DNA of 64,000 nucleotides. Origin: Diplonema papillatum (lineage: Eukaryota > Euglenozoa > Diplonemea > Diplonemida > Diplonemidae). The notes below the pieces were generated by a model. It did no database searches, was not told the origin of the DNA, and saw nothing but the letters and a program-made list of their open reading frames with translations. Shown piece after piece: positions 11,789 through 21,864 of this stretch. The position numbers were made by a program, and so were the translations under genes. Within the stretch, counting starts at the first letter, position 1, and every line of letters begins with the position of its first letter. The stretch lies in contig JAPJBO010000139.1 in assembly GCA_030068145.1 (NCBI GenBank), forward strand, positions 186,001 through 250,000, written 5' to 3'.

Positions 11789-11885
11789 GCATAAAAGCCA
11801 GATTTACTTGTGTTGCGGGTGGGCAGCACATTCCTCCCTTTTTTTGAGGTTTTGCGGCCGCCTCCTCAAAGTAGGTGAATATTCA
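11789..11885 (+). repeat. Family A repeat, divergent copy
   Basis: CCAGATTTACTTGTGTTGCGGGTGGGC...CAGCACATTC...GCCTCCTCAAAGTAGGTG follows the family A core order with many substitutions and deletions. Likely an old copy. Confidence 0.55.
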
Positions 11886-11984
11886 AAACACGAATGTGAA
11901 CCGGATCGGTGGGCACGAGTTTAGATGCGGCAAGTCAGCACGCCGCAGAATGTACTCGAGCGCGTTAAACAATTTCCGCATTTT

Positions 11985-12014
11985 GCCGGTCTCGCGTTTT
12001 TCCGCGAGACCGGC
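11985..12014. repeat. GC-rich 12-bp stem hairpin
   Basis: GCCGGTCTCGCG and its exact reverse complement are separated by about 6 bp. It lies in intergenic DNA. It may act as a transcript hairpin, but no associated gene is seen. Confidence 0.55.
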
Positions 12015-12299
12015 GGTCTTCCGAACCCCTCCAATTGGGCTTCCACCAGCACCGAACTTCGCCCGCTGTTTTTAGTCCCAAGCGCCGAACTTCGCTACCT
12101 GCCGACGTGGGTGTTGATAGCGTCGCCGCCGAACTTCGCCTCCCTCCAGGTGTTTCCTCGGAAACTCTATTCAAAAGACGAGCACTCGCGCGTGCTCCTT
12201 TTCCCCAAGGGTTAACCAGGCGAAGGACCAACGAGGGACTAGTGTTCTCCTTTCGTTCTTCTGGTTGAAGGAATGCGAAATCATGCGAGCCGAAAGAAA

Positions 12300-12480
12300 A
12301 CCTCCCAAGACTGGCCTTTGGAGACCTTGAAGCTAAGTAGCTTCCGGAGACTGGCCTCAGAGGCCTTGAAAAAGAGAACTTCCATCAAGACTGGTCGTTA
12401 GAGGCCTTGAAATTGGAGCAGGGGACTTGCCTGTCAGGGGACTGGCCTTTGAAGCCTTCGGACCACGGACTTGTAAGACG
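12300..12480. repeat. Degenerate tandem repeat (GACTGGCCT...GAGGCCTTGAA)
   Basis: Four or so imperfect units of about 40-45 bp, each with GACTGG followed by GAGGCCTTGAA or a variant. Similar GGAGGCCTTG units recur at about 16262-16350, downstream of the coiled-coil gene. Confidence 0.6.
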
Positions 12481-12576
12481 GTCCACCAAGGATGGCAATA
12501 ATAAAATACACTTGTATTTTATTCGTTGTATTTTATTGTATTTTATTGTATTTTATTCTGGAGAATTTGTATTTAA

Positions 12577-15500
12577 CCACATACGGACGGAGGGGGGGGG
12601 AAAACTTAGTTTAATAATAATAGGGGGGGGGGGGGGGGGGTTAATTTGCGAAAAAGGGACTTTTCAGGGTAAGCCACCGGCCATACTCAGAGTTGGGGAA
12701 GATGGGTCAGAAATAGGAACCGAGGGGCGCATTTGAAAGATTTCGTGGCATATCTTTCAAATGCGCACCTCGGAGCTAAATGAGAAATCAGTAACGCACC
12801 ACAAGATGAGCATACGAAGTCGGCCAGGCACCAGAAACAAGAATCTGCACAAAGTCACCGGGCACCCCCTAAAGTCATTTGCTAGAGGTCCTTCCCCCTC
12901 TTCGTCTGCTCTTCTCTCGTGCTGTCGGGGCCCTCAAGTTCACCTATCTCATCGGTCTCATTCTACCCGCTTCATGGCCGCGGCCCTCGCTCTATCTCTC
13001 TCCTTCTCGGGAAAGGTAACGGAAACAATGGAAGCATGTTGCGATCGTGATATGGGATCGACCCAAAAAATGATGAGTGAAAATAAAGCCACTAAAAGTG
13101 AACACTATCCAGTTTTGCGTTTTTTTCTGGAGGCCTGCGAGAGAGATCTAGGTTGTCCCCTTTTAAAGTTGCGGCCACTAGGGTCCAGTAGCCGGCGCTC
13201 CGTATCCTCCATGTCAGGGTCGTCGTACTCGTAGTCCTGGAGAGTGTGGTACCTGGTAAAGCATGGGGCTGGGCACAAGGCCACAAGGCACACCTCGCAC
13301 CTGTACATGGTTTCTTTCCGCTGGATGTGACATTTGCATCTCAGCCTGCTGTCCACCTTTTCGAGACCGTGAAACTTGCTCGAGTCAAACCTGTTCAGAC
13401 CCCCCGGGGTGCGTGGCGTACAAGGCTTCATCGTGGGAGCTTGTTTCGGAGGTGTTCGGGGTTCAGATACAGGTGTACTTTGGTCTGCTTGGGGGCTGCA
13501 GAGTTGGAGGATGAGCTCACGCTTGAAAGCTGCAAGCGCGGGTTTCTTTTTTTCTGCATTCTTGTGTATGCCAAGTTGGCACCAGACCACGTAGGCGTTT
13601 ACCACAGAGACTTCAAAAAAAAAAAAATAAAAGAACAGCTTCAAATACCAACGACGACCCTTCATCAAGCGCGAACAATTAGCCATAAGTTGGTCGCCCA
13701 AGTCAACCCCACCCATGTACATGTTGTACGTTGCGATGATGTCGGGTTTTTCAATAGTACTGGTCTCCCCATCCTGTATTTTCCGCTGAATAGCGGTGCT
13801 CGTGTTGCCCACAGGAAGAGTTGAGAGCATTTTCACGGTGCGCTTGTCCCACCACTCGACATACGTGATGTCACCCGACTGACGGAAAAACATGTCACCC
13901 TTCTTTGGTCGCTTGGCCATATCTTCCTTGCTAGGGCGGCCTCTCTTTTTTTCCTCTTTTTCACGAATTGTGGGAAGGCCTTTGCGGTTGGATCGGACAG
14001 TGCCACACCCATGAAAACCCATGGCGTAGAGCCGGCGCATGAGCGGGACGGACGTGTAAAAATTATCAAAGAAGAGCCAGTGCCCACGCTGCTCGTAGGC
14101 GCGCACAAGTTGCCCGTGTAGATGGATGCACCCAACACGTACCCTGTCGACGCCTCCGCCAATGCAAACGCCTTGATGCCGTAGCGGTGGCGTTTCTGGG
14201 GTATGAACTGCTTGAAACTGAGGCGGCCGTTGAATCGGATCACCGATTCGTCAAAGGACATCGTTTGGCCGAAGATGGGCATGTAGTCAACCGGATGGGT
14301 GGACCAGTAGGCTTTGAGGTCACCTTTCACACTGAGGCCCATGGCGAGAGTAATCCCGAGCCATTTCAGTGTCTCTGGAACGTCTGGGACCTTGAATGTG
14401 CTCCCTCCCCTTTGCAGATGCCTTTTGTTCTGCATACACACAACTCTGGCCTAGAATCTTTCCCACCACCTCATCGGTGAAAAATTGGCGGAAGATTGAC
14501 AACGGGGTTGCATGGTCGAGATCGCCCTGGGGACCGACTTTGGTGGTGTCGAACGGGATCTCCGGAGTGGAGTGGCATTCGTTCGACCACGGGACTGAGG
14601 AACTGTGTTTGCGCGGGGTTGCTTCCTCCTTTGATGCCTCCTTCGCTTCTGCTTTCTTCGGTGCCACCTTCGCTGCTGCCTTCTTTGGTGCCTTCTTTGG
14701 TGCCGCCTTTTTTGGTGCCTCCTTCGCTTCTGATTTCTTCGGTGCCACCTTCGCTGCCGTCTTCTTTGGTGCCGCCTTTGCTGCTGCTACCTTCTTCGGT
14801 GTCGTCTTTGCTGCAGGTTTCTCAGGGGCTGGTGGTGCGCAGAGGAACAGAATGAAGTGGCCAATTGTATTGCCTTCGGAGGAATGTAGGAATACAATGT
14901 TTGTGTCACGTAGGCCTGCTGTATCCTCGGTCCGTGAGTGGTTGTTGAGTGCCCACTCCACCAGTGCTGACGTCAGCACATGCGGTGTGACAAAGAACCC
15001 GATGTCGTGTTGGAGGCAGAAGGTGTGGACCTCTTGACAGTCCAATGCCCGTAGCGATCCTACACTCCTCGCGGTTACCCCAAAAGTGTCGCGGGCATAA
15101 GCCCGCATGGCAATGTCCTGAGGCAGGTTCAGACAGCCTGTCGACCGGTAGTGCGTCGCCCGCCATGTGCAGATGTACCCGCACTCTACACCCTTCTGCT
15201 CATTTCGCAAATGACGTGCCAACCCTGGCAGTGGCGCGAACTCCCTCGCACTGCGCCCGTTCTCCCACGCACATGCTGAGTCCACCACAGTGCACCCGCT
15301 GAACTGCTGGGATTTGAGTAAGCCCATCACGCCGACCGCCTCCACAGTCTCTGGGTCTTCCTCGGACACATCGGACTCCTCATCTGACCAACTCTCCAGC
15401 GACTCAAGGTCTTCAGGCTGTGCAAATGATACAGTCTTCTTCACCATTTTTCATTTCTCTTTCTTTGGCACCTTGTGATTGAAGGTTGATATTTCATGAT

Positions 15501-15926
15501 TGAACTCCGGTTTCGCTGTTGTATCACTTCAGCTCTCGAGCGATATTTCTGCCCAACGAATGACGTATCGGAGAGATCTGAGCCATATCTTTCCAAAGAA
15601 GCAAACATTGAGCACCTTCGATGAGTTTCCAGACACTTGGCGTGTCTGGGGGACTTGGCAAGTGTCCAAACTTGTATTCTGAAATGACTACAGGCCAAAA
15701 CCTGAAAACCCCCACTTTTTGACTGCGCCCCCGTTTTCGCAGCGGCATCCGCCCTCAGCCAGGGTCGATTTTTCTGCCCGACGAAGGTCGCATTTGAAAG
15801 TCCTGTGCCATATCTTTCCAATAAAGCAAACGACGACCACTTTCGATGAGTACTTGGCTTCGAACTTGCTGACAGGAATAACCTTGTATTAAACGACGCA
15901 TATATGCGTCGTTCGTCCGTGTGTGG
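12577..15926 (-). mobile_element. piggyBac-family transposon, complete ends, disabled transposase
   Basis: Both ends are visible. The left end starts CCACATACGGACG right after TTAA (12573-12576). The right end finishes CGTCCGTGTGTGG right before TTAA (15927-15930). That is a TTAA target duplication plus 13-bp terminal inverted repeats with one mismatch, as expected for piggyBac. Subterminal palindromic motifs with GCATTTGAAAG and CATATCTTTC occur at 12728-12772, about 15585 and about 15795-15825. A 22-bp palindrome lies at 15893-15914. The single transposase gene is on the minus strand and is broken. Confidence 0.93.
13105..15447 (-). pseudogene. piggyBac transposase with H1-like N-terminal extension, broken by two frameshifts
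   Basis: The frame starts with ATG at 15447, shifts near 14430, shifts again near 14110 and ends at 13105. The catalytic Asp positions expected in piggyBac are present: SFDESVIRFNGR, FFDNFYTSVPL and MGGVDLGDQ. The C-terminus has the Cys-rich zinc domain (CKCHI, CEVCLVALCPAPC, RYHTLQ). At the second break about 20 residues usually found between the TG strand and the DNFYTS motif are missing, so a real deletion rather than a sequencing slip is likely. The N-terminal third has a Cys/His-containing region (GYICTWRATHY, NTIGHFILF) of unknown nature and then an Ala/Lys/Pro repeat (KVAPKK-type) like histone H1 tails. The protein cannot be made as read. Confidence 0.9.
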
Positions 15927-16344
15927 TTAATTGTATTTTATTGTATTTTATTATTGAATTTGTATTTAATTATTTGACCCTTGTATTATACCATCTTTGC
16001 GGTCCCCCCCCTCCTGATAGACCGTCCAGCTCTATGCAGTTCCAGGGGGTGAGGGTGAACCTGAAAGACCAGTGCGCCGTGATATAAGCAGCTGCAAACA
16101 GTTCAGATGCAGCACCAGAAATAGGAGTGGACCGGCTGAGCGCGGAACGCGTCACGGGTTCTCCAAAGGCCACCGCGAAGACCAACTCCAATCCGCCAGC
16201 TCCGGGACTTGATAAGCGGCGCCGGGGCGCCGCCACGAGAAGCCCGGCGGCGGCTTCGCTTTAGAAGCCTTGAAGTTAGAGAACGTCCCTCAAGACCGAC
16301 TTTTGGAGGCCTTGTCGGTGGAGTGTCCTCAGGGAATACGGCCT
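15927..16344. other. Spacer with duplicated 3' end of the coiled-coil gene
   Basis: AT-rich piggyBac target flank (TTGTATTTTATT repeats), then about 110 bp at 16150-16262 that repeat the last coding part of the downstream gene (source 16345-16470; shared CCAACTCCAATCCGCCAGCT block). This is followed by GGAGGCCTTG-type degenerate repeats. Confidence 0.75.
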
Positions 16345-19290
16345 TTACGCATCCTCCGAAGGCCACCAGGACGACCAACTCCAATCCGCCAGCTCCGGGA
16401 CTTGATCTGCGGCGCCGGGGCCCCACCACGAGAACCAATCCTCTCCCGACGCCTCAGGGGAGCCCGGCGGCGGCTCAATGCTCGCGGCCGGCTCGTCGGC
16501 GCCGCCGACGACGAGCGAAAGCAGCAGCTTGAACACAGCCCCGAACCCGAAGATTTGGACCGCCGCCGCGAGCGAGACGAAGAGCAGGGCCGCAGCCATG
16601 CGCAGCCGCCCCATCCCCCCCCGGGCCGCGGGCGGCGCGCGGGCGGAGAGTGCGGCGGCCGGCGGGGGCGAGGAGGAGGAGGGCGCGGGCGAGCGGTCGT
16701 GGGACCGCATGAGCTCGGCTTCGAGGGCGCGGTTGACGGACTTCGCGGCTTCGAACATGCGGAAGAACCGGGCCACGTCCGCCTTCCACGAGTCGATGAG
16801 CGCCTGCGCTTGCCAGAGCTGCATTTTGTGCTCCTTCTTCGCCCGCTTCGACCCCTGCGGCGACACCGCGATCGACGACCCCACACTCGACTCCCGCGCC
16901 GCGGGGAGGGGCGGCGGGTGCTGGAGAGTCGGCGTGCTCGGCCGCTTCTGCCGCAGCGAGTCGGAACGGAGCTGGCGGAGCTCCACCTCGGCGCTGGCCA
17001 CCCGCTCTTCGTACGTCGGGATGACCGTCTCGCGCACTGTGCGTAGGTCGTGCTGCGCGGCGGCCAGGGCGTCTTGGAGGTCCTCTATCTGGGTGGTCAG
17101 CGGGCCCTTCCCGCAGAGGAGCTCCTCGTTTTCGGTCTGCAACCGGTCGATGATGCCTTCGAGCCTCCCCAGTTCCTCGGTGGCCGTGATCGGCGTCGGC
17201 GCGTCGCGGCGCTTGCGCTCGCGTTCTTGCAGCTCGTGGAGGTCCTGCTCCAGCCGCGTGACGTGGTTGTAGTCGTACAGACCCTCCCCAGGCGGCGTCC
17301 CGGGAGCGGAGGACGGGTCAAACGCCCGGAACTGCGGCCGTGCCGCCGCCGCTGCCGCCTCGTTCTCGGATTCGAGCCGCTGGTTCGCGATGGTGAGCAT
17401 CTCGATCTCTTCCGACAGGCGCTTCACCGTCGCGTTGTAGACGTGCTCCTTGTCCTCGAGGTTTTTTTTCAGCAGGCCCAGCTCGCCGGCGGCTGCGGGG
17501 GTCGGGGGATTGGTTCGCATGCGCTCCTCCATGTCTCGCACCCTCTGCTCCCGCTCGGTCAGTTCGGCGGACTTCGCCTTCAGCCGAAATTCCGACGCCT
17601 CGAGCTCTCGCCTCATGTCAGCGACCTGCTCCTCGGCCAGGCGCACCGACGCTTCTTTGCTTTCGGATTCGCTATCGCCGGCCATCCGCGCGTGCAGCTT
17701 CGCCCGCAAGTCGGAAGCCTCGTCGTCCCTCTCCTGAATGACGCCCTCGAGGTCTCGGATTCTCCCGGATTCCGCGTGCAGGCGGGAGGCCATGGCGTCG
17801 AAGTCCTCTTTGTGGCGCAGGATTTCGGCCGCCTTCTCGCGCGACTCGGCTTCGGCTTGCCGGAGCTCCGCTTCGAGGCGGACGTGCCGCGCCGTGGCTT
17901 CGTGCAGGCCGGCGTCTTTTTGCTCGACGATCCTTTCGAGCGACGCGACGGCCGCTTCCAGCTCGATCGTCTTCGCCGCCGCCGACTCTGACGACGCGCC
18001 CCGGTCGGCGTACTGCTGCTTGAGGGCGTCGATGTCCGCGGTGTGCTTCGCCCGCAGCTCGCGGACCTGCGCCGCGGCGTACTCCGCCTCCTCCTGCCAC
18101 TGTTCGGCGGCGGAGCTTTGGTTGGCGCCGGCGACTTCGAGCTGGGCTCGGAGGGCGGAGACCTTGGCCTGCTCCTCTTGCAGCGCGGAACGCAGGGTCA
18201 CGGCCTCGTGCGTTTTCTGGTCGATCGACGCAGCGGTCGACTGGATCCGCTGCGCCTTGTCTTCGACCTCCTTCTCGAGTTTCTGGACCTTCGCCGTGAA
18301 GTTGCCCTTCGGGCCGATGGCTGTGTGCAGGTCGGCTGTCAAGCGGTTGATGGTGTCCTCCTTTTCGCTCAGCTTCGCCTCGAGGGATTCGCGCTCGCGG
18401 CGGAAGTCGAGGAGGTCTGCGTGGAGGCGGCTGTTTTCCTTCTTTTCCTCCTCGAAGTCCTGCGTGAGCGCGTCGATCTCCGCGACGTCGTCCATCTTGT
18501 GCTGCCGCAGCGTCGAGATGCTCGCCTGCAGGTGGTCCAAGCTCTTGCTCAGCGACGCGTTGTCGCTCTGGAGCGACTTGTTGACGTTCTCGAGGAACAT
18601 CAACCGCTGCTGCACGTTGTGCCGGACCTCCGACGGCGGCGCACCATACGGCGGCGCACCGCCGCCGCCGGCGGCGGCGGCGTTGTTGTGGGCCCTGGGG
18701 GTGTTCGCGTTCGAGTGCGGGCCGTGGGCGGGAGGGCGTGGCGACCCGCGGGGCGATGAAGGGATCCCGCCGAAGCCGCCGACGGCGTACGGGCCGAACG
18801 GCGGCGGCCCCGCGACCATCTCGTTTTCGAGGGAGTGCAGGGCCTTCTCCTTGTCGCGGAGGTCGCGTTTCAGGCTCGAGTTGTCCGTCTGCAGCTCGCT
18901 CTTGACCCTCCGCAGCTCCTGCAAAACCGAGTTGATCTCCTTGACGGAGTCGTCTCTGCTCTTGTTGAGGGACTCGAGCTTCGAGATCCGCTGGAGCATG
19001 ATCCGGTTTGCGGACGTGAGTTCCGCTTTTTCGCGCAGCAGGACGTGCTTCTCGTCGTTTGTCGCGGCGAGGCTCCGGTGGGTGGCCTGGGCCTCGTCTG
19101 CGAGCACCACGTTGCGCTGCGAGTAGTCGGCGGCCAGCAGCCTCGAGCCCTGCGCCTGCTCCGAGGCCGCCTGCTGCTCCCGCAGCAGCGCCGAGCTGTC
19201 GAGGGCGAGCGTCTCGTTCTCCTTCGCCAGCATCGCCATCGTCCGGTCCCGCATCCTCCCCGCGGATCCATTCCCACCTCTCGCGAGCAT
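16345..19290 (-). CDS. Large coiled-coil protein with C-terminal membrane anchor
   Basis: 981 aa from the ATG at 19290. From about residue 20 almost to the C-terminus the sequence is rich in E, K, L, Q, R and A with heptad character, interrupted by a Gly/Pro/Ala linker around residues 160-225 and a short Pro-rich break near 700. The C-terminus has a hydrophobic stretch (AAALLFVSLAAAVQIF, then FGAVFKLLLSLVV) followed by a short acidic, Trp-rich tail (DWFSWW, DWSWSSWW). This layout is that of tail-anchored tethering proteins such as golgins, but no family-specific motif was recognised. A single exon is sufficient. The last ~40 codons are duplicated downstream. Confidence 0.85.
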   Translation of the reverse strand: MLARGGNGSAGRMRDRTMAMLAKENETLALDSSALLREQQAASEQAQGSRLLAADYSQRNVVLADEAQATHRSLAATNDEKHVLLREKAELTSANRIMLQRISKLESLNKSRDDSVKEINSVLQELRRVKSELQTDNSSLKRDLRDKEKALHSLENEMVAGPPPFGPYAVGGFGGIPSSPRGSPRPPAHGPHSNANTPRAHNNAAAAGGGGAPPYGAPPSEVRHNVQQRLMFLENVNKSLQSDNASLSKSLDHLQASISTLRQHKMDDVAEIDALTQDFEEEKKENSRLHADLLDFRRERESLEAKLSEKEDTINRLTADLHTAIGPKGNFTAKVQKLEKEVEDKAQRIQSTAASIDQKTHEAVTLRSALQEEQAKVSALRAQLEVAGANQSSAAEQWQEEAEYAAAQVRELRAKHTADIDALKQQYADRGASSESAAAKTIELEAAVASLERIVEQKDAGLHEATARHVRLEAELRQAEAESREKAAEILRHKEDFDAMASRLHAESGRIRDLEGVIQERDDEASDLRAKLHARMAGDSESESKEASVRLAEEQVADMRRELEASEFRLKAKSAELTEREQRVRDMEERMRTNPPTPAAAGELGLLKKNLEDKEHVYNATVKRLSEEIEMLTIANQRLESENEAAAAAARPQFRAFDPSSAPGTPPGEGLYDYNHVTRLEQDLHELQERERKRRDAPTPITATEELGRLEGIIDRLQTENEELLCGKGPLTTQIEDLQDALAAAQHDLRTVRETVIPTYEERVASAEVELRQLRSDSLRQKRPSTPTLQHPPPLPAARESSVGSSIAVSPQGSKRAKKEHKMQLWQAQALIDSWKADVARFFRMFEAAKSVNRALEAELMRSHDRSPAPSSSSPPPAAALSARAPPAARGGMGRLRMAAALLFVSLAAAVQIFGFGAVFKLLLSLVVGGADEPAASIEPPPGSPEASGEDWFSWWGPGAADQVPELADWSWSSWWPSEDA

Positions 19291-19361
19291 CTACCTTCTT
19301 TGTCTTGTCCACTCGTCCCTCTTCCCCCCTTCTTTCACCCACCACGGGCGCGTCCTCTCCT

Positions 19362-19470
19362 TTTTAGAGTTAAAGTTCGCTTGAAATTCCGGGGTTTTAG
19401 GGTCTCCGTGTGACCGTTCATGAATGGGTTCTCTTAGAGCAAGAAAGGGCTATGTGGCTATGTGGTGTTT
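19362..19470 (+). repeat. Family C repeat, copy 3 (partial)
   Basis: TAGAGTTAAAGTTCGCTTGA, then GGGTCTCCGTGTGACCG, GAATGGGTTCTC and TAGAGCAAG. It lies 70 bp upstream of the coiled-coil gene start, as copy 1 lies upstream of the CLC start. Confidence 0.75.
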
Positions 19471-19587
19471 GAAAGCGTGTTTGGGAACGTGTAAGCGGCG
19501 TATTTCACGTGCTCTATTTATGTGGGTTTCCGATAATCGCTCAGTCAATCGCCCGATGACGGCGTTTTTTTTTTTTTTTTTTTTTTT

Positions 19588-19690
19588 GAATGGAAGGCTC
19601 AGTGCCTTACCCAAGAAACCGATTCGAAGCAAACCAAAATACTGAGCCTTCCATTCAAAGTTTGCTTCGAATCGGTTTCTTGGGTAAGGC
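19588..19690. repeat. Interlocked double inverted repeat
   Basis: Arm A (19588-19603) pairs with 19641-19656, and arm B (19604-19633) pairs with 19661-19690. The order is A-B-A'-B', so the two stems interleave rather than nest. Both pairs look exact. It follows a run of about 23 T. Confidence 0.85.
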
Positions 19691-20624
19691 ATTCGAGATC
19701 GTCTTCTTGCCGACACTCTGCGCTACTCCCGAAGCAACATAGATCTGTTAACACCGCCATTTGAGATTCTCGAGGCGAGGTCATGCAGATTAGATAGCTA
19801 TGTCACTAGAGCGGAGTGCTGCTCCGATTCAGAATGCGATTGACTCACTCTAGTAATTAGCGTCCTTGCCTTATGAATACCCGTCTCTTTTATTTGCCAG
19901 TCTTTGATTTTCATTTCATGCGTGGTTGACCATCATATTACCAACAGGAGAGGTAGTGATCCTTCCGTCCTCCTGGTAAACCCGAAACTGTCGCAGCAGT
20001 CGACACCAGACCTTTTTTGACGGTTTTCTGATCGCGATGAGCTTAGATGAAGAGAACCGTGAAAAATAGACCGGGGACCAAAAAATTATGTTTACGACAA
20101 GGCTTTCAAAGGAACAATTTCTGGGGGGTAAGAGTCGAGATCTCATGACAGTAGAAGAGGGATCAGAGTTTTCTTGTGCGGTGGCTGCTTATGCTGCGGT
20201 AAAATTAGATGCTGCTACCGCAGGAAACCTCGTGTATCAGTCGCACCGCAACGGACTGACTGTCCGGTGCGCTCACTGTGCGTGCCTACGACCCGACCCT
20301 CCTGTTCCCGGGCACCGGCCAGCACCGGTGCCAGCCCCCACACTGTTCTGGACTACTAGTACAGTCACCCGCAGCACCCCGCTCGCAGTCAGGGCAGTGC
20401 AAGTCGCACGGCTCAACGTGTGCTGCGTTGCAGGCTACAGTTTCGTTACTCAGGGCACATCGGATTTATCGGGCCACGACTAGCTTCGGCGAACGGCAAC
20501 TTCCAAATTCACATCCAGATCCCGTGTCTCCAACCGGGTCTAGACGAGGCCGAATGGACCAGCTTTGGTATTGAGTACCCGCGCTCGGAGTTTCGGACGG
20601 CGAAAAAGGATGAGTAAAAGGAAG

Positions 20625-20740
20625 AGTGTGTGCGCACGAGCGAGAGCGAGAGAGACGAGAGCACGGGACTATCTCTTCGGGGAGTTTCCGGTCTCCTCAC
20701 TACTACCCACCCGTGCTACTACGGCGGGCTCGAGCTGCCT
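20625..20740 (+). repeat. Family F repeat, copy 2
   Basis: GAGCGAGAGAGACGAG head, then CTATCTCTTCGGGGAGTTTCC, TCACTACTACCCA and GCTACTACGGCGGGC, matching 3450-3560. Confidence 0.7.
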
Positions 20741-21609
20741 TGCCTCGTTGTTTCTGGCGATATTCTGTAGACTGTTCTTTGAGAAGGTACGAAAATACTT
20801 GTGGCTGGAAAGCTGACTTGGGACCATGAGTGTTGAATGTCAATATCATTCAGAGACTAACGGAGGCGCACGCTATGCACCGGCTACTCTGAAGAAGTCA
20901 GGCGATCAATTTGTTCGTGCGCGTTGGATGATCAACTTCATTCTTGGCGTTCACCCTGTTTGTCTGCTTCGGGATAAGAGTTCTGATCAACCACCACGCT
21001 GTCTTAGTCTTTCTTAATACGCCGTAGGCAACAACCCGCACGATTGGAAGTACTGGAAAAGCTTCAGGCTCTCACGGAAGTGGTGCCTGAAGGAAACGAG
21101 GAGGGAGGAGAGAGAGAAAGAAAGAGAGCGCAAAACCTAATCGTCACCGGTATGTAAACAGGCTTCAAGCGACCCCAGCAAATATGGATTAATGGTGGAT
21201 CTGCAAAGGAGAACAAAAAGAAGAAGACCACTGGAAATACTCGGAGGCGCCGCCCGGTGCTTGCGGCATTGCGCAATCGTGTCAACAGTCGTCGGGCAGT
21301 GTTGCAACGAGGGATTTCAATCGACAGTCACGCGAGCTCGCACCGTAGTCCGTCCTGGAAGGCTCTCGCTGCGTGAGAGAGAGGCGACTAATCCGGCGCC
21401 TCCTGCAGAGCAGGTGTCAAAAGAAACATTCGCGCCGGGACGGCGAATTGCAAGTTCATATCTAGTCCAAAGCAGAATCGAGTACGGTGTCCGATGCAGA
21501 TGGCATCTCACAACGGCAGCAGTATAAGATACTAGGTAGAAGCTCATCTGTGAGAACGGCAGCTTACGTACGTGCACTTCGAGGCACCCTCAAGACGGCA
21601 AGAGGCCCC

Positions 21610-21860
21610 GGGTAGGGAGGCCAGCTACAGCCCTGCTAGGCGATACATGGCAGGAGGCACCCGTGGTGTGGTCAGGTTGCACCGCAGGCCAGCTACAGCC
21701 CTGCAGCAGCTGGTAGACGATACCTGGCAGGAGGCACCCATGGTGTGATCAGGTTGCAGGAGGCCAGCTATACAACCCTGCAGCAGCAGCTGGTAGGCAA
21801 TACCTACGAAGAGGCGCACATGGTGTGAGCAAGCACGGGAAGCCAGCTACAACTGGCAGC
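21610..21860. repeat. Minisatellite, about 72-bp unit, 3-4 copies
   Basis: Units begin with (G/A)GCCAGCTACA, contain CCTGCAGCAG, GGCAGGAGGCACC and TGGTGTG. The array abuts the stop codon of the channel gene at 21865, so it probably lies in its 3' UTR. Confidence 0.8.
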
Positions 21861-21864
21861 TGCA

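Larger units (their letters stand above)
10076..12576. other. Intergenic region upstream of the CLC gene
   Basis: Contains two family C repeats, a truncated duplicate of the CLC 5' end, a reverse fragment and a divergent copy of family A, a strong hairpin at 11985-12014, three copies of GCCGAACTTCGC near 12050-12145, and a degenerate tandem region at 12300-12480. I see no convincing gene. Confidence 0.6.
19291..21864. other. Intergenic region between channel and coiled-coil genes
   Basis: Contains a family C copy (19362-19470), a T tract followed by an interlocked double inverted repeat (19588-19690), a family F copy (20625-20740) and a minisatellite directly after the channel stop codon. 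Plus-strand frames at 20088-20483 and 21192-21527 lack domains and look incidental. Confidence 0.55.

Noticed and set aside
17672..19345. Second minus-strand open frame (557 codons) overlapping the coiled-coil gene
   Set aside because: Frame-shifted shadow of the 981-aa protein, Arg/Gly-rich, no independent support.
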